DNA of 23,252 bases. Source: a virus. The position numbers and the translations under genes are program-made. Below, in pieces: positions 14,245-21,783 of the stretch. Location: positions 1 to 23,252 of the IMG/VR virus record IMGVR_UViG_3300033388_002944, one strand, 5' to 3'. Every line of letters begins with the position of its first letter. The first letter of the stretch is position 1. The notes beneath the pieces are model-generated. The model was not told where the DNA came from, did not search any database, and saw nothing but the letters and a program-made list of their open reading frames with translations.

Positions 14245-17098
14245 TCAAGGTGATACAACACCTACAATAGAAGTAGCTAAATCACCTGCAGGTATTGCTC
14301 CTGCAGATGTGAGTGAAGTTCAAGATACTGCAGGTGCTCAACTGAGTACATTTTCTCAAGAGGGTCAAGGTGTTCAGGTAGATATAGATGAGACTCAGCA
14401 ACTTCAAGATGTAGCAGCTCTACAGACTGGTCTTGAGACAGCTCAAGTTCCTGCACTTCCTGAGGATATGTTAGCAGGTAAGATACCTGCAGGCATGGCA
14501 AGAGGACTTCTTAAGTTTTTAAGAGATGATGCCAAACCAAAAAAGACTTTCAGTGTTGGCGAGGAAGCTCCTATAGATTCAAACAAAGAGTATGAGCAAG
14601 TGAGTCTTGTGGAAGCTACAAGTTTAGTTGGTCAGACTACTGCTAATTATAAAACTGATGATTTATGGCAGACTAACTTTAACCAGTTGGAAAATGATGA
14701 AGATGTGAATGGTCTCATAGCTGCAGTCTCTGAAAACATGAAAGATGAAATCATGGAGAAGAGGGGCGGTATCAGAAAAGATGAAGAGATAATTAAGCTT
14801 GCTGAGGATTTAGGAACAGACCCTGAGTTTGTGCATGAGTTTGTGTATTCCAAAGAGAGCGACTTTGTATCTCCTGAAAAGATTTTAGCAGCTCGTAAAG
14901 TGTTAAACAAATCAGCAGGATATTTACATGACCTTGCAGTTTTAGTAACATCAGGCAAAGCAAACAATGAACAAAAGTTAGCATTTAAAAAACAGTTTGC
15001 TTTTCATCAGCAGTTTATGGGTCAGTTCATGGCAAAGAGAGCAAATATTGGTCGTGCTTTGAGAGCTTATGGTTTGCCTGCAGGAATAGGCGATGCTCAA
15101 GCTGACCACATCCAAGAGATGCTGCACAGAGTTCATGGTGGACTTGACATAGACAAAGCAGCAGAACAGATAGCAACAGCTCCAAATGCAAAAGCTATTC
15201 ATGGTGTTGTTGATGCTCAAGACTCACTTATGAGAAAATTTGGAAATGTGTTTATAGAAAACTTTGTAAATTCAATCCTTTCAGGTGTCAAGACTCACAT
15301 TATAAACACTACAGGTTCAGCTCTAATGATTGGTATGAGAACTTTAGATACTGCACTTGCTGCTAGACTTGGTACTCCTGTAGATGACTTAGCTATGAAA
15401 GCGGATAAAGATGAGTGGAAAGCAGGTGTATTTGGTATGATGAACGGTGCTCAGGATGCCTTTGCTACTATGTGGCAAGTGATGAAATCTGCTGAGGCTT
15501 ATGGTGGAGTGAGTAAGATTGAGAATACTGGTCGTGCTTATATATCTGCAGAGTATCTTGGAGTAAAAGGTGCTGCAGGAACTATAGTGGATGGTATTGG
15601 TCATGTGATAAGAGCACCGACTGAGAGGCTTATGGGTGGTGTAGATGGCTTTATGAAAGTAATAGCTGAGAGACAGTCTTTGGCAGCTACTGCATACAGA
15701 ATAGTAAATGCTGAGGCAGAAGCTAACAACTGGACTCAAGAGCAGACACTAAAAAGACTTGGTGAGTTGGTTCAAAATCCTACACCTGAGATGATACAGG
15801 AGGCAAATGAAAATGCTTTACATGTAACTTTTCAGACTCCTCTTGGAGATTGGGGTAAGACTGTTCAAAAAGCTGCAGGTGCAAATCCGTTCACTCAGTT
15901 CTTTATGCCATTTGTAAAGACTCCTGCAAACCTTATGAAACAGGGATTTTTGGAGAGAACTCCTTTGGCTATGATTACTGACAAGTATCAAAAAGATGTA
16001 GCTGCAGGTGGAGCTAGAGCACAGATGGCTAAAGCTAGGATGTATATAGGTACTTCATTTGTCATGGCTGCAGGAGCTATGGCTGCAACTGGTCAGATAA
16101 CTGGTGCAGGTTCTAATAACTTTAAAGTAAAGAAAGCTCAGATGGATTCAGGATGGAGACCATATAGTTTTGTGGTGACAGATAAAGATGGTAAAAAGAC
16201 TTATGTATCATATCAAAGAACTGAACCACTTAGTTATATCTTCTCTACCATAGCAGACTTCCACGATACAATGAAATTACAGCAAGGTATAGGGGTGAGT
16301 GACGAGAAGCAAGCAGAAGTGTTTGTAGGTGCTCTAATCACTGCAATGAGTCATGCCACTCTTGACAGGTCTTTTATGACAGGTCTTGAGAGTGTGATGG
16401 ACTTGATGAGTAATCCAAATGCAACTAAGGTAAACTCTTGGGTTAAGAGAACTGTAAATGCTCAGATACCATTTTCAGGATTAAGAAGAGATGTGACTAG
16501 AGTGTTTGATGATAGCAAGAAGATGACCGATAGCATTTTTACAGAGATGCAAGCAAACATCCCTTACTATTCTCAGTCGTTGCCAAACAGACTGGACTCT
16601 TTAGGTCTACCTGTAAAATATGACAATGTGTTGAATCCACTACCTGTAGTGGGAGAGAGAAACAATATGATACTTGATGAGGCTGTTAGACTTGGGATGA
16701 TTGTAAATAAAAATCCTATATCTCTTCCTCAGGGTCTTATAAACGGAGTGAGACTTAGTGCTCAACAGTACCATGATTATGTGAAATTTTCTCGTGATAC
16801 TAAGCATAGAGGTAAGTCATGGAAAGATATTATGACTAGGACTTTAAACTCAAGTGAGTATAAGTTTGCAACTGATGACCAAAAATATGAGTGGCTTAGA
16901 AGCATCACGACTGACTTTAATAATATGGGTCAGACTATGCTATTTGCTCAAGATAAAGAACTGTTTATGAAAACAAAACAGAGAGAGTTGGAGCAAGCTT
17001 CTGATGCACTAAAAGCCAAAACTGGTGAGGATGCTAAGACAACTTTAGAGAGACTAAAACTAAAAATAGGAAATGCTTATGATAGAGCATTTAATTAA
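14231..17098 (+). CDS. Large internal virion protein (gp16-like part 2, ejection protein)
   Basis: A 955-aa protein overlapping the preceding gene by 14 bases, with GGGAGAAG just upstream. Residues 1-55 resemble the N-terminus of the previous protein (TPTIEVAK, then ST.F/Y and G...V). The second half carries the pattern of podovirus internal virion and polyvalent C-terminal regions: NSILSGVKTHIINTTGSALM near 344, PTERLMGGVDGFMKVIAERQ near 463, NPFTQFFMPFVKTPANLM near 552, and a hydrophobic segment MYIGTSFVMAAGAMAATGQI near 603-622. Such proteins enter the cell with the genome and span the inner membrane. Together with the previous gene it may replace the single T7 gp16 (1318 aa). The tail fibre gene follows. 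Confidence 0.75.
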   Translation: MAINNQGDTTPTIEVAKSPAGIAPADVSEVQDTAGAQLSTFSQEGQGVQVDIDETQQLQDVAALQTGLETAQVPALPEDMLAGKIPAGMARGLLKFLRDDAKPKKTFSVGEEAPIDSNKEYEQVSLVEATSLVGQTTANYKTDDLWQTNFNQLENDEDVNGLIAAVSENMKDEIMEKRGGIRKDEEIIKLAEDLGTDPEFVHEFVYSKESDFVSPEKILAARKVLNKSAGYLHDLAVLVTSGKANNEQKLAFKKQFAFHQQFMGQFMAKRANIGRALRAYGLPAGIGDAQADHIQEMLHRVHGGLDIDKAAEQIATAPNAKAIHGVVDAQDSLMRKFGNVFIENFVNSILSGVKTHIINTTGSALMIGMRTLDTALAARLGTPVDDLAMKADKDEWKAGVFGMMNGAQDAFATMWQVMKSAEAYGGVSKIENTGRAYISAEYLGVKGAAGTIVDGIGHVIRAPTERLMGGVDGFMKVIAERQSLAATAYRIVNAEAEANNWTQEQTLKRLGELVQNPTPEMIQEANENALHVTFQTPLGDWGKTVQKAAGANPFTQFFMPFVKTPANLMKQGFLERTPLAMITDKYQKDVAAGGARAQMAKARMYIGTSFVMAAGAMAATGQITGAGSNNFKVKKAQMDSGWRPYSFVVTDKDGKKTYVSYQRTEPLSYIFSTIADFHDTMKLQQGIGVSDEKQAEVFVGALITAMSHATLDRSFMTGLESVMDLMSNPNATKVNSWVKRTVNAQIPFSGLRRDVTRVFDDSKKMTDSIFTEMQANIPYYSQSLPNRLDSLGLPVKYDNVLNPLPVVGERNNMILDEAVRLGMIVNKNPISLPQGLINGVRLSAQQYHDYVKFSRDTKHRGKSWKDIMTRTLNSSEYKFATDDQKYEWLRSITTDFNNMGQTMLFAQDKELFMKTKQRELEQASDALKAKTGEDAKTTLERLKLKIGNAYDRAFN

Positions 17099-17109
17099 GG
17101 GAGGATGAT

Positions 17110-18660
17110 ATGAGTTTTAATACAGCAGATGGTAGAGCTGAGTATACAGCTACAGCAGCACAGGAAGATTTTGATTTTGTGTTCAAAATCTATGAGACAA
17201 GTGATTTAAAAGTATGGCTTACACCAGTTGGAGATGTGGCTGATGATGAGCTTGATGTACTAACAGAGGATGTGGACTACACAGTAAGTATAAACGGTGA
17301 TGATGGTGGAACTTTAACACTATTATCTGCAGCTACTGCAGGTGATTATGTAACTCTTGTCAGGGATTTACCTGCTGTTAGAGAAACAGAGTATCAGTTT
17401 GCAGGAGACCTTAGACCTGAGGTGCTTAATGCAGACCAAAATTATCAGACATATTTATCTGCAGACCAAAAAGTAGCATTTGATAAAGTTGTAAAACTTC
17501 CTGAGAGTTCTCAAAATGTGAGTGGGGATTTACCTGCTGCTGTTAGTGATGCTTACCTGAAATGGAATGCGGATGCAGATGCACTTGAGAATGATGTGAC
17601 TATCCCACAGGCAGTTATTGATAGTGCGGAAAGTGCAGCAGAAGCTGAACTAAGAGCTTGGGAAGCAGAAGCAGATGCACTGACAGCAGTAAGCTATGCT
17701 GTAGAAGCAGAAGATGTGCTTGTTAATGTAGTGACTTCTGATGATGATGGTAATTTTACTTATGCTCCTCAAACAGGTGTCTATAGTTCTCTTCATTGGG
17801 CTACTAAATCTGCTGTATTTAATCCTGCTTTATATGCTCTTTTAACAGGTGCTATATTTACAGGTCAAGTTAAAGGTATAACACCTGTGTCTGCAGAAGA
17901 TTTAGTAAGAAAAGATTATGCGGATACTAAGTCAGCTATTGTTATTGATGTTAATTTTTCAGGTGATGTTGATACTCTATTAGATGCTGGTAATTATCAA
18001 GTAAATCCTGCGGGTTCAACAAATCTTCCAACAGCAGAAGCAGGTCAATTTTGGGCTTTAAATATTTACGGGGATGATTCAGGTTGTTTAACTCAACAGT
18101 TCACAAGGGCAACAAGTAACGATACTTATATCAGGGTATATAACGGCTCAAGTTTTAGTGCCTATTTACAAGTTGGTACTGGTGGCGGAGCATCTGGTGC
18201 ATTAACAACAGATGATTATTTCCACGCAAGAGAAGAGCAAACAGCAGGAACAGATGGCGGTACTAATGTTGTAGGTAGGCAAGTTAGAACATTAAATACT
18301 GTTAAAAAAAACACAATGGCTAGTGCAAGTTTGTCATCCGACAAGGTGTCACTATCAGCGGGTACTTATTATGCAAGAGCCTCCGCACCATCAAGAGAAA
18401 CAGATAGTTCTAGGCTTATATGTAGAAACGAAACAGATGGTGCAGATTTGCTTCTCGGACAATCTGCTAATGTAAATGCGACTGATAGTGATACTGCAAT
18501 GCTTGACTTTAAGGGTGTGTTTACATTAACAGCAACAAAAAACATATCAGTAACACAATACACTCAAACATTACTAGCATCAAGAGGACTTGGTAGGTCA
18601 GCACTAGCTTCTGGGGATGTAGAAGTTTATGCTGAAATAGAAATTTGGAAGGTAGGATAA
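17110..18660 (+). CDS. Tail fibre protein with T7-type N-terminal attachment domain
   Basis: A 516-aa protein. Residues 1-150 match the T7 gp17-type tail-attachment domain (FKIYETSDLKVWLTP, VDYTVSINGDDGGTLTL, VTLVRDLPAVRETEYQ). A helical Ala/Glu stretch (about 170-200) is followed by a typical fibre shaft region (LHWATKSA, then VRKDYADTK). Residues about 275-355 resemble a pyocin-knob-like module: DTLLDAGNYQV, NLPTAEAGQFWALNI, RVYNGSSFSAYLQV. The C-terminal 150 residues are beta-rich, probably the receptor-binding tip. It binds the host surface. Strong AAGGGAGGA upstream. The tip half uses codons rather differently from the N-terminal half (CAA for Gln, more GGC/GCG), which may mark a swapped module. 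Confidence 0.88.
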   Translation: MSFNTADGRAEYTATAAQEDFDFVFKIYETSDLKVWLTPVGDVADDELDVLTEDVDYTVSINGDDGGTLTLLSAATAGDYVTLVRDLPAVRETEYQFAGDLRPEVLNADQNYQTYLSADQKVAFDKVVKLPESSQNVSGDLPAAVSDAYLKWNADADALENDVTIPQAVIDSAESAAEAELRAWEAEADALTAVSYAVEAEDVLVNVVTSDDDGNFTYAPQTGVYSSLHWATKSAVFNPALYALLTGAIFTGQVKGITPVSAEDLVRKDYADTKSAIVIDVNFSGDVDTLLDAGNYQVNPAGSTNLPTAEAGQFWALNIYGDDSGCLTQQFTRATSNDTYIRVYNGSSFSAYLQVGTGGGASGALTTDDYFHAREEQTAGTDGGTNVVGRQVRTLNTVKKNTMASASLSSDKVSLSAGTYYARASAPSRETDSSRLICRNETDGADLLLGQSANVNATDSDTAMLDFKGVFTLTATKNISVTQYTQTLLASRGLGRSALASGDVEVYAEIEIWKVG

Positions 18661-18661
18661 T

Positions 18662-19018
18662 ATGAAACACGCAAAAATAATTGACAATATTGTAATTCAA
18701 ATACAGCCAATAAAATATGATGATAAAGATAAAGCTATTCTCGTTGTTGGTTTTGTTGAAGTAGCTGATAGTGTGATTTGTGGAATGATTGATAATGGAA
18801 ATGGAACTTTCAGTGTTGTTCCTAAGCCACAAAGTAAAATTGATGCAGAACGAGTAATAGAGATTGATGCTAAACTAAGAGAAATTGACATTCTAAGCAT
18901 TAGGTCAATGAGAGCAAAGTCAAGAGGTGTGAACAATGCATCTGATGATACAAAACTTGATGATTTGGATACGCAAGCTGATATGCTTAGAACAGAACGA
19001 GCAACATTAAGCGTGTAA
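18662..19018 (+). CDS. Tail fibre accessory/assembly-type protein
   Basis: A 118-aa protein right after the fibre gene. It begins KHAKIIDNIVIQIQP, a short beta-rich N-terminal module. The second half is a helical segment (KLREIDILSIRSMRAK, then TKLDDLDTQADMLRTERATL) of the form seen in many small proteins encoded behind tail fibres, which act as assembly chaperones or caps. The exact family is not certain. AAGGTAGGA lies before the ATG, with one base between the fibre stop and the start. Confidence 0.6.
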   Translation: MKHAKIIDNIVIQIQPIKYDDKDKAILVVGFVEVADSVICGMIDNGNGTFSVVPKPQSKIDAERVIEIDAKLREIDILSIRSMRAKSRGVNNASDDTKLDDLDTQADMLRTERATLSV

Positions 19019-19041
19019 TAAAATTAAAAGAGGAGTAGGCT

Positions 19042-19452
19042 ATGCCTGTAACAACAACAGCAACAACTATAACAATCAAGTCGGTATCATCAGGAGGGTT
19101 AAGCATCTTGCTTATGGCGGCTCTTGATGATGTAGAGTTTGTTGTGTTGTTTACCACAGGTGTATTTGCATCTATAATGAGCTATATTTATGACTGGACT
19201 CATAGAGCTATACCTCTTAGATTTGGTCTTGTGGAAGTTACTGAGTTGTTTAAGTCAATTTTTTATGGCATACCTATGATGTTTCTAGTTTATTATTTTG
19301 GTGTAAACAATACTGGTCATTACATAGATGTTCCAATCACAGTATGGGGATTTATAGCCATGTTAGCAGCAGGTTCTGCAGTCACTATTGTTGAATGGTT
19401 TTCACCTTTGGTAGCGAGATTGATTTCGATAAGAGCAGGAGAAAAAAAATGA
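19042..19452 (+). CDS. Small membrane protein, candidate holin (three spans)
   Basis: A 136-aa protein with about three hydrophobic spans: roughly 19-46 (GLSILLMAALDD, then FVVLFTTGVFASIMSYIY), 73-90 (SIFYGIPMMFLVYYFGV) and 98-122 (VPITVWGFIAMLAAGSAVTIV). The C-terminus is short and basic (RAGEKK). Size, topology and location at the head of a lysis cassette fit a LydA-like phage holin, but the sequence is not diagnostic. GAGGAG precedes the start, and the stop overlaps the next start as ATGA. Holins make the inner-membrane hole that releases or activates the lysozyme. Confidence 0.65.
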   Translation: MPVTTTATTITIKSVSSGGLSILLMAALDDVEFVVLFTTGVFASIMSYIYDWTHRAIPLRFGLVEVTELFKSIFYGIPMMFLVYYFGVNNTGHYIDVPITVWGFIAMLAAGSAVTIVEWFSPLVARLISIRAGEKK

Positions 19453-19733
19453 GTAATTATATTTACTTGTTAGTGCCTTATTTCTCAATGGGAATGTTAG
19501 CATTGTCTATTTTGTTTAAGTTATATAAGAGAAGCATAAGCTCTTTTATGACTTTTATGATGATAGCAGTTGTAAGCAATGCTGTGTACTATGGATATGT
19601 TGAGATTGGTCTTGACATACTGGTGGTGTTTATGGTGTTTTTGATGCTAAGAGCATTAAACAAACCTGATAATGATACTATATATCCAAAGATATATAGA
19701 GGTGAAGAAAAAAGAAATAGGAGAAGAGCATGA
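19449..19733 (+). CDS. Small hydrophobic membrane protein of the lysis cassette
   Basis: A 94-aa protein starting at the ATG at 19449 (ATGA overlap with the preceding stop; AGGAG at 19437-19441). An upstream in-frame ATG at 19395 lies inside the previous gene and has no binding site. It has two or three spans (about 5-23, 32-48, 52-68) and a strongly basic tail (RGEEKRNRRRA). The tail and the location suggest a second holin or antiholin, but it could be a different small membrane factor. It overlaps the next gene as ATGA. Confidence 0.6.
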   Translation: MSNYIYLLVPYFSMGMLALSILFKLYKRSISSFMTFMMIAVVSNAVYYGYVEIGLDILVVFMVFLMLRALNKPDNDTIYPKIYRGEEKRNRRRA

Positions 19734-20110
19734 GTTGGTTGCCAAGTTTTTTTAGTCCTGATATAGTTAATAAAACAGTTGATGCAGTAATAGATGCAGG
19801 AGATGCAATATGGTTTACTGATGAAGAGAAAGCTAAAGCTCATCAAAAAGCAGTGGAGACAAAGATACCTTTGCTTAAAGCATTTGAACCATTTAAACTG
19901 GTTCAGAGATATATAGCTATAGTTTTTACATGGAACTTTATCTTTGCGTTTTGGGTTACAGTAGCTATAGCATTTACTGGAACAGATAAGCACCTTGAGT
20001 TGATGCTCAAGATAATCTCTTCATTTAGTATAGGGTGGATAATGCTCTCAATCGTTGTGTTTTATTTTGGTGGTGGTACTATAAATAGTTTAAGAAAAAA
20101 GGCAAATTGA
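19730..20110 (+). CDS. Holin of the GTA/3TM type
   Basis: A 126-aa protein matching the 3TM phage holin pattern: an N-terminal helix with VDAVIDAGDAIWFTDEEKAKAHQKA (about residues 15-41), the LVQRYIAIVFTWNFIFAFW span (about 57-76), and IGWIMLSIVVFYFGGGTINSL (about 99-119), then a basic end. This family releases endolysins across the inner membrane and commonly lies beside a lysozyme gene. It overlaps its upstream neighbour by ATGA and ends one base into the lysozyme start (TGATG). This is the best-supported holin of the three small membrane proteins. Confidence 0.85.
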   Translation: MSWLPSFFSPDIVNKTVDAVIDAGDAIWFTDEEKAKAHQKAVETKIPLLKAFEPFKLVQRYIAIVFTWNFIFAFWVTVAIAFTGTDKHLELMLKIISSFSIGWIMLSIVVFYFGGGTINSLRKKAN

Positions 20111-20499
20111 TGAGTCTAAAAGAAAAACTCAAAAAGTCAGAGGGATTTAGTGGTACAGTCTACAAAGATACTCTTGGGATAGATACAGTAGGGTATGGTA
20201 CAAAAATGCCACTGAGCGAAGCTGAGGGTCTGTTGCTGTTAGAACATAGACTGCTGCAAAAGCAAATGGAACTTACCAATGCAAAACCTATAGTGGAAGA
20301 GTTGTCAGAAGAGAGGCATGATGTGCTTGATGAGATGGCGTATCAGCTTGGAGTTGGTGGTCTGCTGAGATTTAAAAAGATGTGGTCTGCTATAGAAGAG
20401 GGTGATTTTTTTATAGCCTCTTTAGAAATGTTAAGCAGCAAATGGGCGAGACAAACTCCTCAAAGAGCAAAAAGATTATCTAAAATAATGAAAGGATAA
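20110..20499 (+). CDS. Endolysin, T4-type lysozyme (glycoside hydrolase family 24)
   Basis: A 129-aa muramidase starting at ATG 20110, coupled to the holin by TGATG. The catalytic triad is complete with T4-lysozyme numbering: E11 in KKSEGF, D20 in VYKDTLGIDT, and T26. The following VGYGT (27-31) is the family signature. It is shorter than T4 lysozyme (164 aa), and the C-terminal end (SKWARQTPQRAKRLSKIMKG) keeps the WA..TP.RA element. It cleaves the glycan backbone of peptidoglycan. No signal peptide is present, so it depends on the holin. It is the last gene of the late block. Confidence 0.95.
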   Translation: MSLKEKLKKSEGFSGTVYKDTLGIDTVGYGTKMPLSEAEGLLLLEHRLLQKQMELTNAKPIVEELSEERHDVLDEMAYQLGVGGLLRFKKMWSAIEEGDFFIASLEMLSSKWARQTPQRAKRLSKIMKG

Positions 20500-20505
20500 T
20501 TAACT

Positions 20506-20570
20506 TTTACACAAAATATGTTTACAAATTGTGTATAATTTGTGTATAATATGTCAAACCAAACAAAGGA
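20506..20570 (+). promoter_or_regulatory. Promoter with operator-like repeats upstream of parA
   Basis: A -35-like TTTACA (20521-20526) and a perfect extended -10 (TGTG then TATAAT, 20545-20550) are 18 bases apart. A second TATAAT lies at 20534-20539. TTGTGTA occurs directly at 20529-20535 and 20540-20546, exactly 11 bases apart, and inverted as TACACAA at 20508-20514. The repeats overlap the promoter elements, so a DNA-binding protein would block transcription. AAGGA at 20566-20570 serves the ATG at 20576. Autoregulation by the small protein downstream of ParA is inferred. Confidence 0.75.
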
Positions 20571-20575
20571 ATGAC

Positions 20576-21220
20576 ATGATTATAGTAATCGCAAATCAAA
20601 AAGGAGGGGTGGGGAAGTCCACAATAGCCTCTAACACAGCAGCTATCTTGGCTGCACAAAAGCAGGTCTTACTCATAGACCATGATACATCACATGTATC
20701 TGCAAACTTCCATAAAAGAAGAGAATATTTAATAGATGTTTCAATGTTTACACTTTTTATGCCAAAAGATTTGGATGAGATGACTGAGCTTTTGGAGCTT
20801 CCTAATTATGATGCAGTTATTGTTGATTTAGGAGGTTTTACAGATGACCTTGCAAGAGCAGCATTAGTCTATGCTGACCTGATAGTTATACCTACATCTA
20901 CAAGCACTCAAGATATGGATGGTAATATTCACTTCATGGATACACTGGATAAGCTCAAAGCAGTTGGTGTAAATACTAAAGCAGTCTATGTAGCAAACAA
21001 CACAGACCCTCGAATGAAACAGCCTCGTATAGACTCAGAGCTTGACTACATAACAGACAGAGGCTATAGAGTTGTTGCTACTGTTCCTCACTATGCAGCA
21101 TTTAGTGCTAGTCATGGGGGTGGAATGAGTATCGTTGAGTTTGACTCTGACTGTAAAGCTGCAGCAGCTATGCTGAATTTAGTTGAAAAGATATTAGAGC
21201 AGGCTACAGATGGAAAATAG
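20576..21220 (+). CDS. parA: ParA-family partition ATPase
   Basis: A 214-aa protein with a deviant Walker A KGGVGKST (about residues 9-16), LLIDHDTSHVSANFHKRRE (about 32-50) as the A' region, and Walker B AVIVDLGG (about 76-83). The size fits small plasmid-type (type Ib) ParA proteins without an N-terminal DNA-binding domain. In that family ATP-bound ParA binds DNA non-specifically and moves plasmid copies together with a small centromere-binding protein, here probably the overlapping downstream gene. The usual D-P-Q after the A' aspartate is replaced by D-T-S. ATG at 20576 is preferred over upstream in-frame starts because AAGGA lies next to it. Low-copy maintenance is inferred. Confidence 0.9.
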   Translation: MIIVIANQKGGVGKSTIASNTAAILAAQKQVLLIDHDTSHVSANFHKRREYLIDVSMFTLFMPKDLDEMTELLELPNYDAVIVDLGGFTDDLARAALVYADLIVIPTSTSTQDMDGNIHFMDTLDKLKAVGVNTKAVYVANNTDPRMKQPRIDSELDYITDRGYRVVATVPHYAAFSASHGGGMSIVEFDSDCKAAAAMLNLVEKILEQATDGK

Positions 21221-21404
21221 CAAAAGAGAAATACTCAAAAAAACAATGGGCATAGAAGATGTTAAGAGGTCGGTGGAGAGTCACAAAAGAGAGAGGTTTC
21301 AATCTACTGCCAGTGAAAAGGTCTTGAAGCATCTCAAGAAAAAATATGGAACGGTGGCTAATGGCATTAATGTTTTAACTCTTAAAGATATGGGAGAGCT
21401 GTGA
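21210..21404 (+). CDS. Small basic protein after ParA, candidate ribbon-helix-helix partner
   Basis: A 64-aa basic protein overlapping the parA end by 11 bases. A Lys/Arg-rich N-terminal tail is followed by RERFQSTAS (a possible beta strand), SEKVLKHLKKKYG (helix) and a TVANGINVLTLKDM segment (second helix). That layout fits the ribbon-helix-helix fold of ParG- and omega-like proteins, which bind centromere repeats and also repress the parA promoter. The position right behind parA supports this, but the sequence is not diagnostic. Confidence 0.55.
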   Translation: MENSKREILKKTMGIEDVKRSVESHKRERFQSTASEKVLKHLKKKYGTVANGINVLTLKDMGEL

Positions 21405-21574
21405 TGCTTGAGCAAATTCTTACAATAAAGTTTTTAGAACATGCACTTGCGTTCTTAGCTGTTGTATGTGCGTTTGTTTTTGTATGGCTTGTGATTGATG
21501 GCTTTAAATATTTTATCAAGAAACATAAGAGAAATAAGAAATCTAAGGATGGGGGATTTTTGAGATGGATGTAG
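21404..21574 (+). CDS. Small single-span membrane protein
   Basis: A 56-aa frame from ATG 21404, coupled to the preceding stop by TGATG, to TAG 21572-21574. It has one strong hydrophobic helix (about residues 14-31, ALAFLAVVCAFVFVWLVI) flanked by an acidic N-terminus and a very basic segment (KYFIKKHKRNKKSK), predicting an N-out, C-in orientation. Its function is unknown. It overlaps the next gene by 10 bases. Confidence 0.6.
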   Translation: MLEQILTIKFLEHALAFLAVVCAFVFVWLVIDGFKYFIKKHKRNKKSKDGGFLRWM

Positions 21575-21783
21575 ATGAGAAAAATACTATAACTCTCCCT
21601 GCAGGTACATATTGTGTAGTTGTTGGTGTAGGTGTGTATGATTCTATGAGAGCATTTTGTAATAATAATGTAGATGTTGTTATTGGAAATAATTTATCTA
21701 AGGATTTTCAAAAACCATTTAAAGATTTACCTACTTTTAGAGATATAGAATTTTCAGGCAAGTACAAAAAAGGCAAGAGATGA
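21565..21783 (+). CDS. Hypothetical small protein
   Basis: A 72-aa protein: a beta-like N-terminus (TITLPAGTYCVVVGVGVYD), a central NNNVDVVIGNN segment and a basic C-terminus (SGKYKKGKR). GGGGGA at 21550-21555 precedes the ATG. It ends by overlapping the nuclease start as ATGA. No family recognised. Confidence 0.6.
   Translation: MDVDEKNTITLPAGTYCVVVGVGVYDSMRAFCNNNVDVVIGNNLSKDFQKPFKDLPTFRDIEFSGKYKKGKR

Noticed and set aside
14647-14967. Long open frame on the - strand (106 aa), and others such as 15389-15739 and 19589-19993
   Set aside because: They lie fully opposite well-supported + strand genes and have no ribosome binding site or recognisable family. Their composition is what the reverse complement of biased codons gives.
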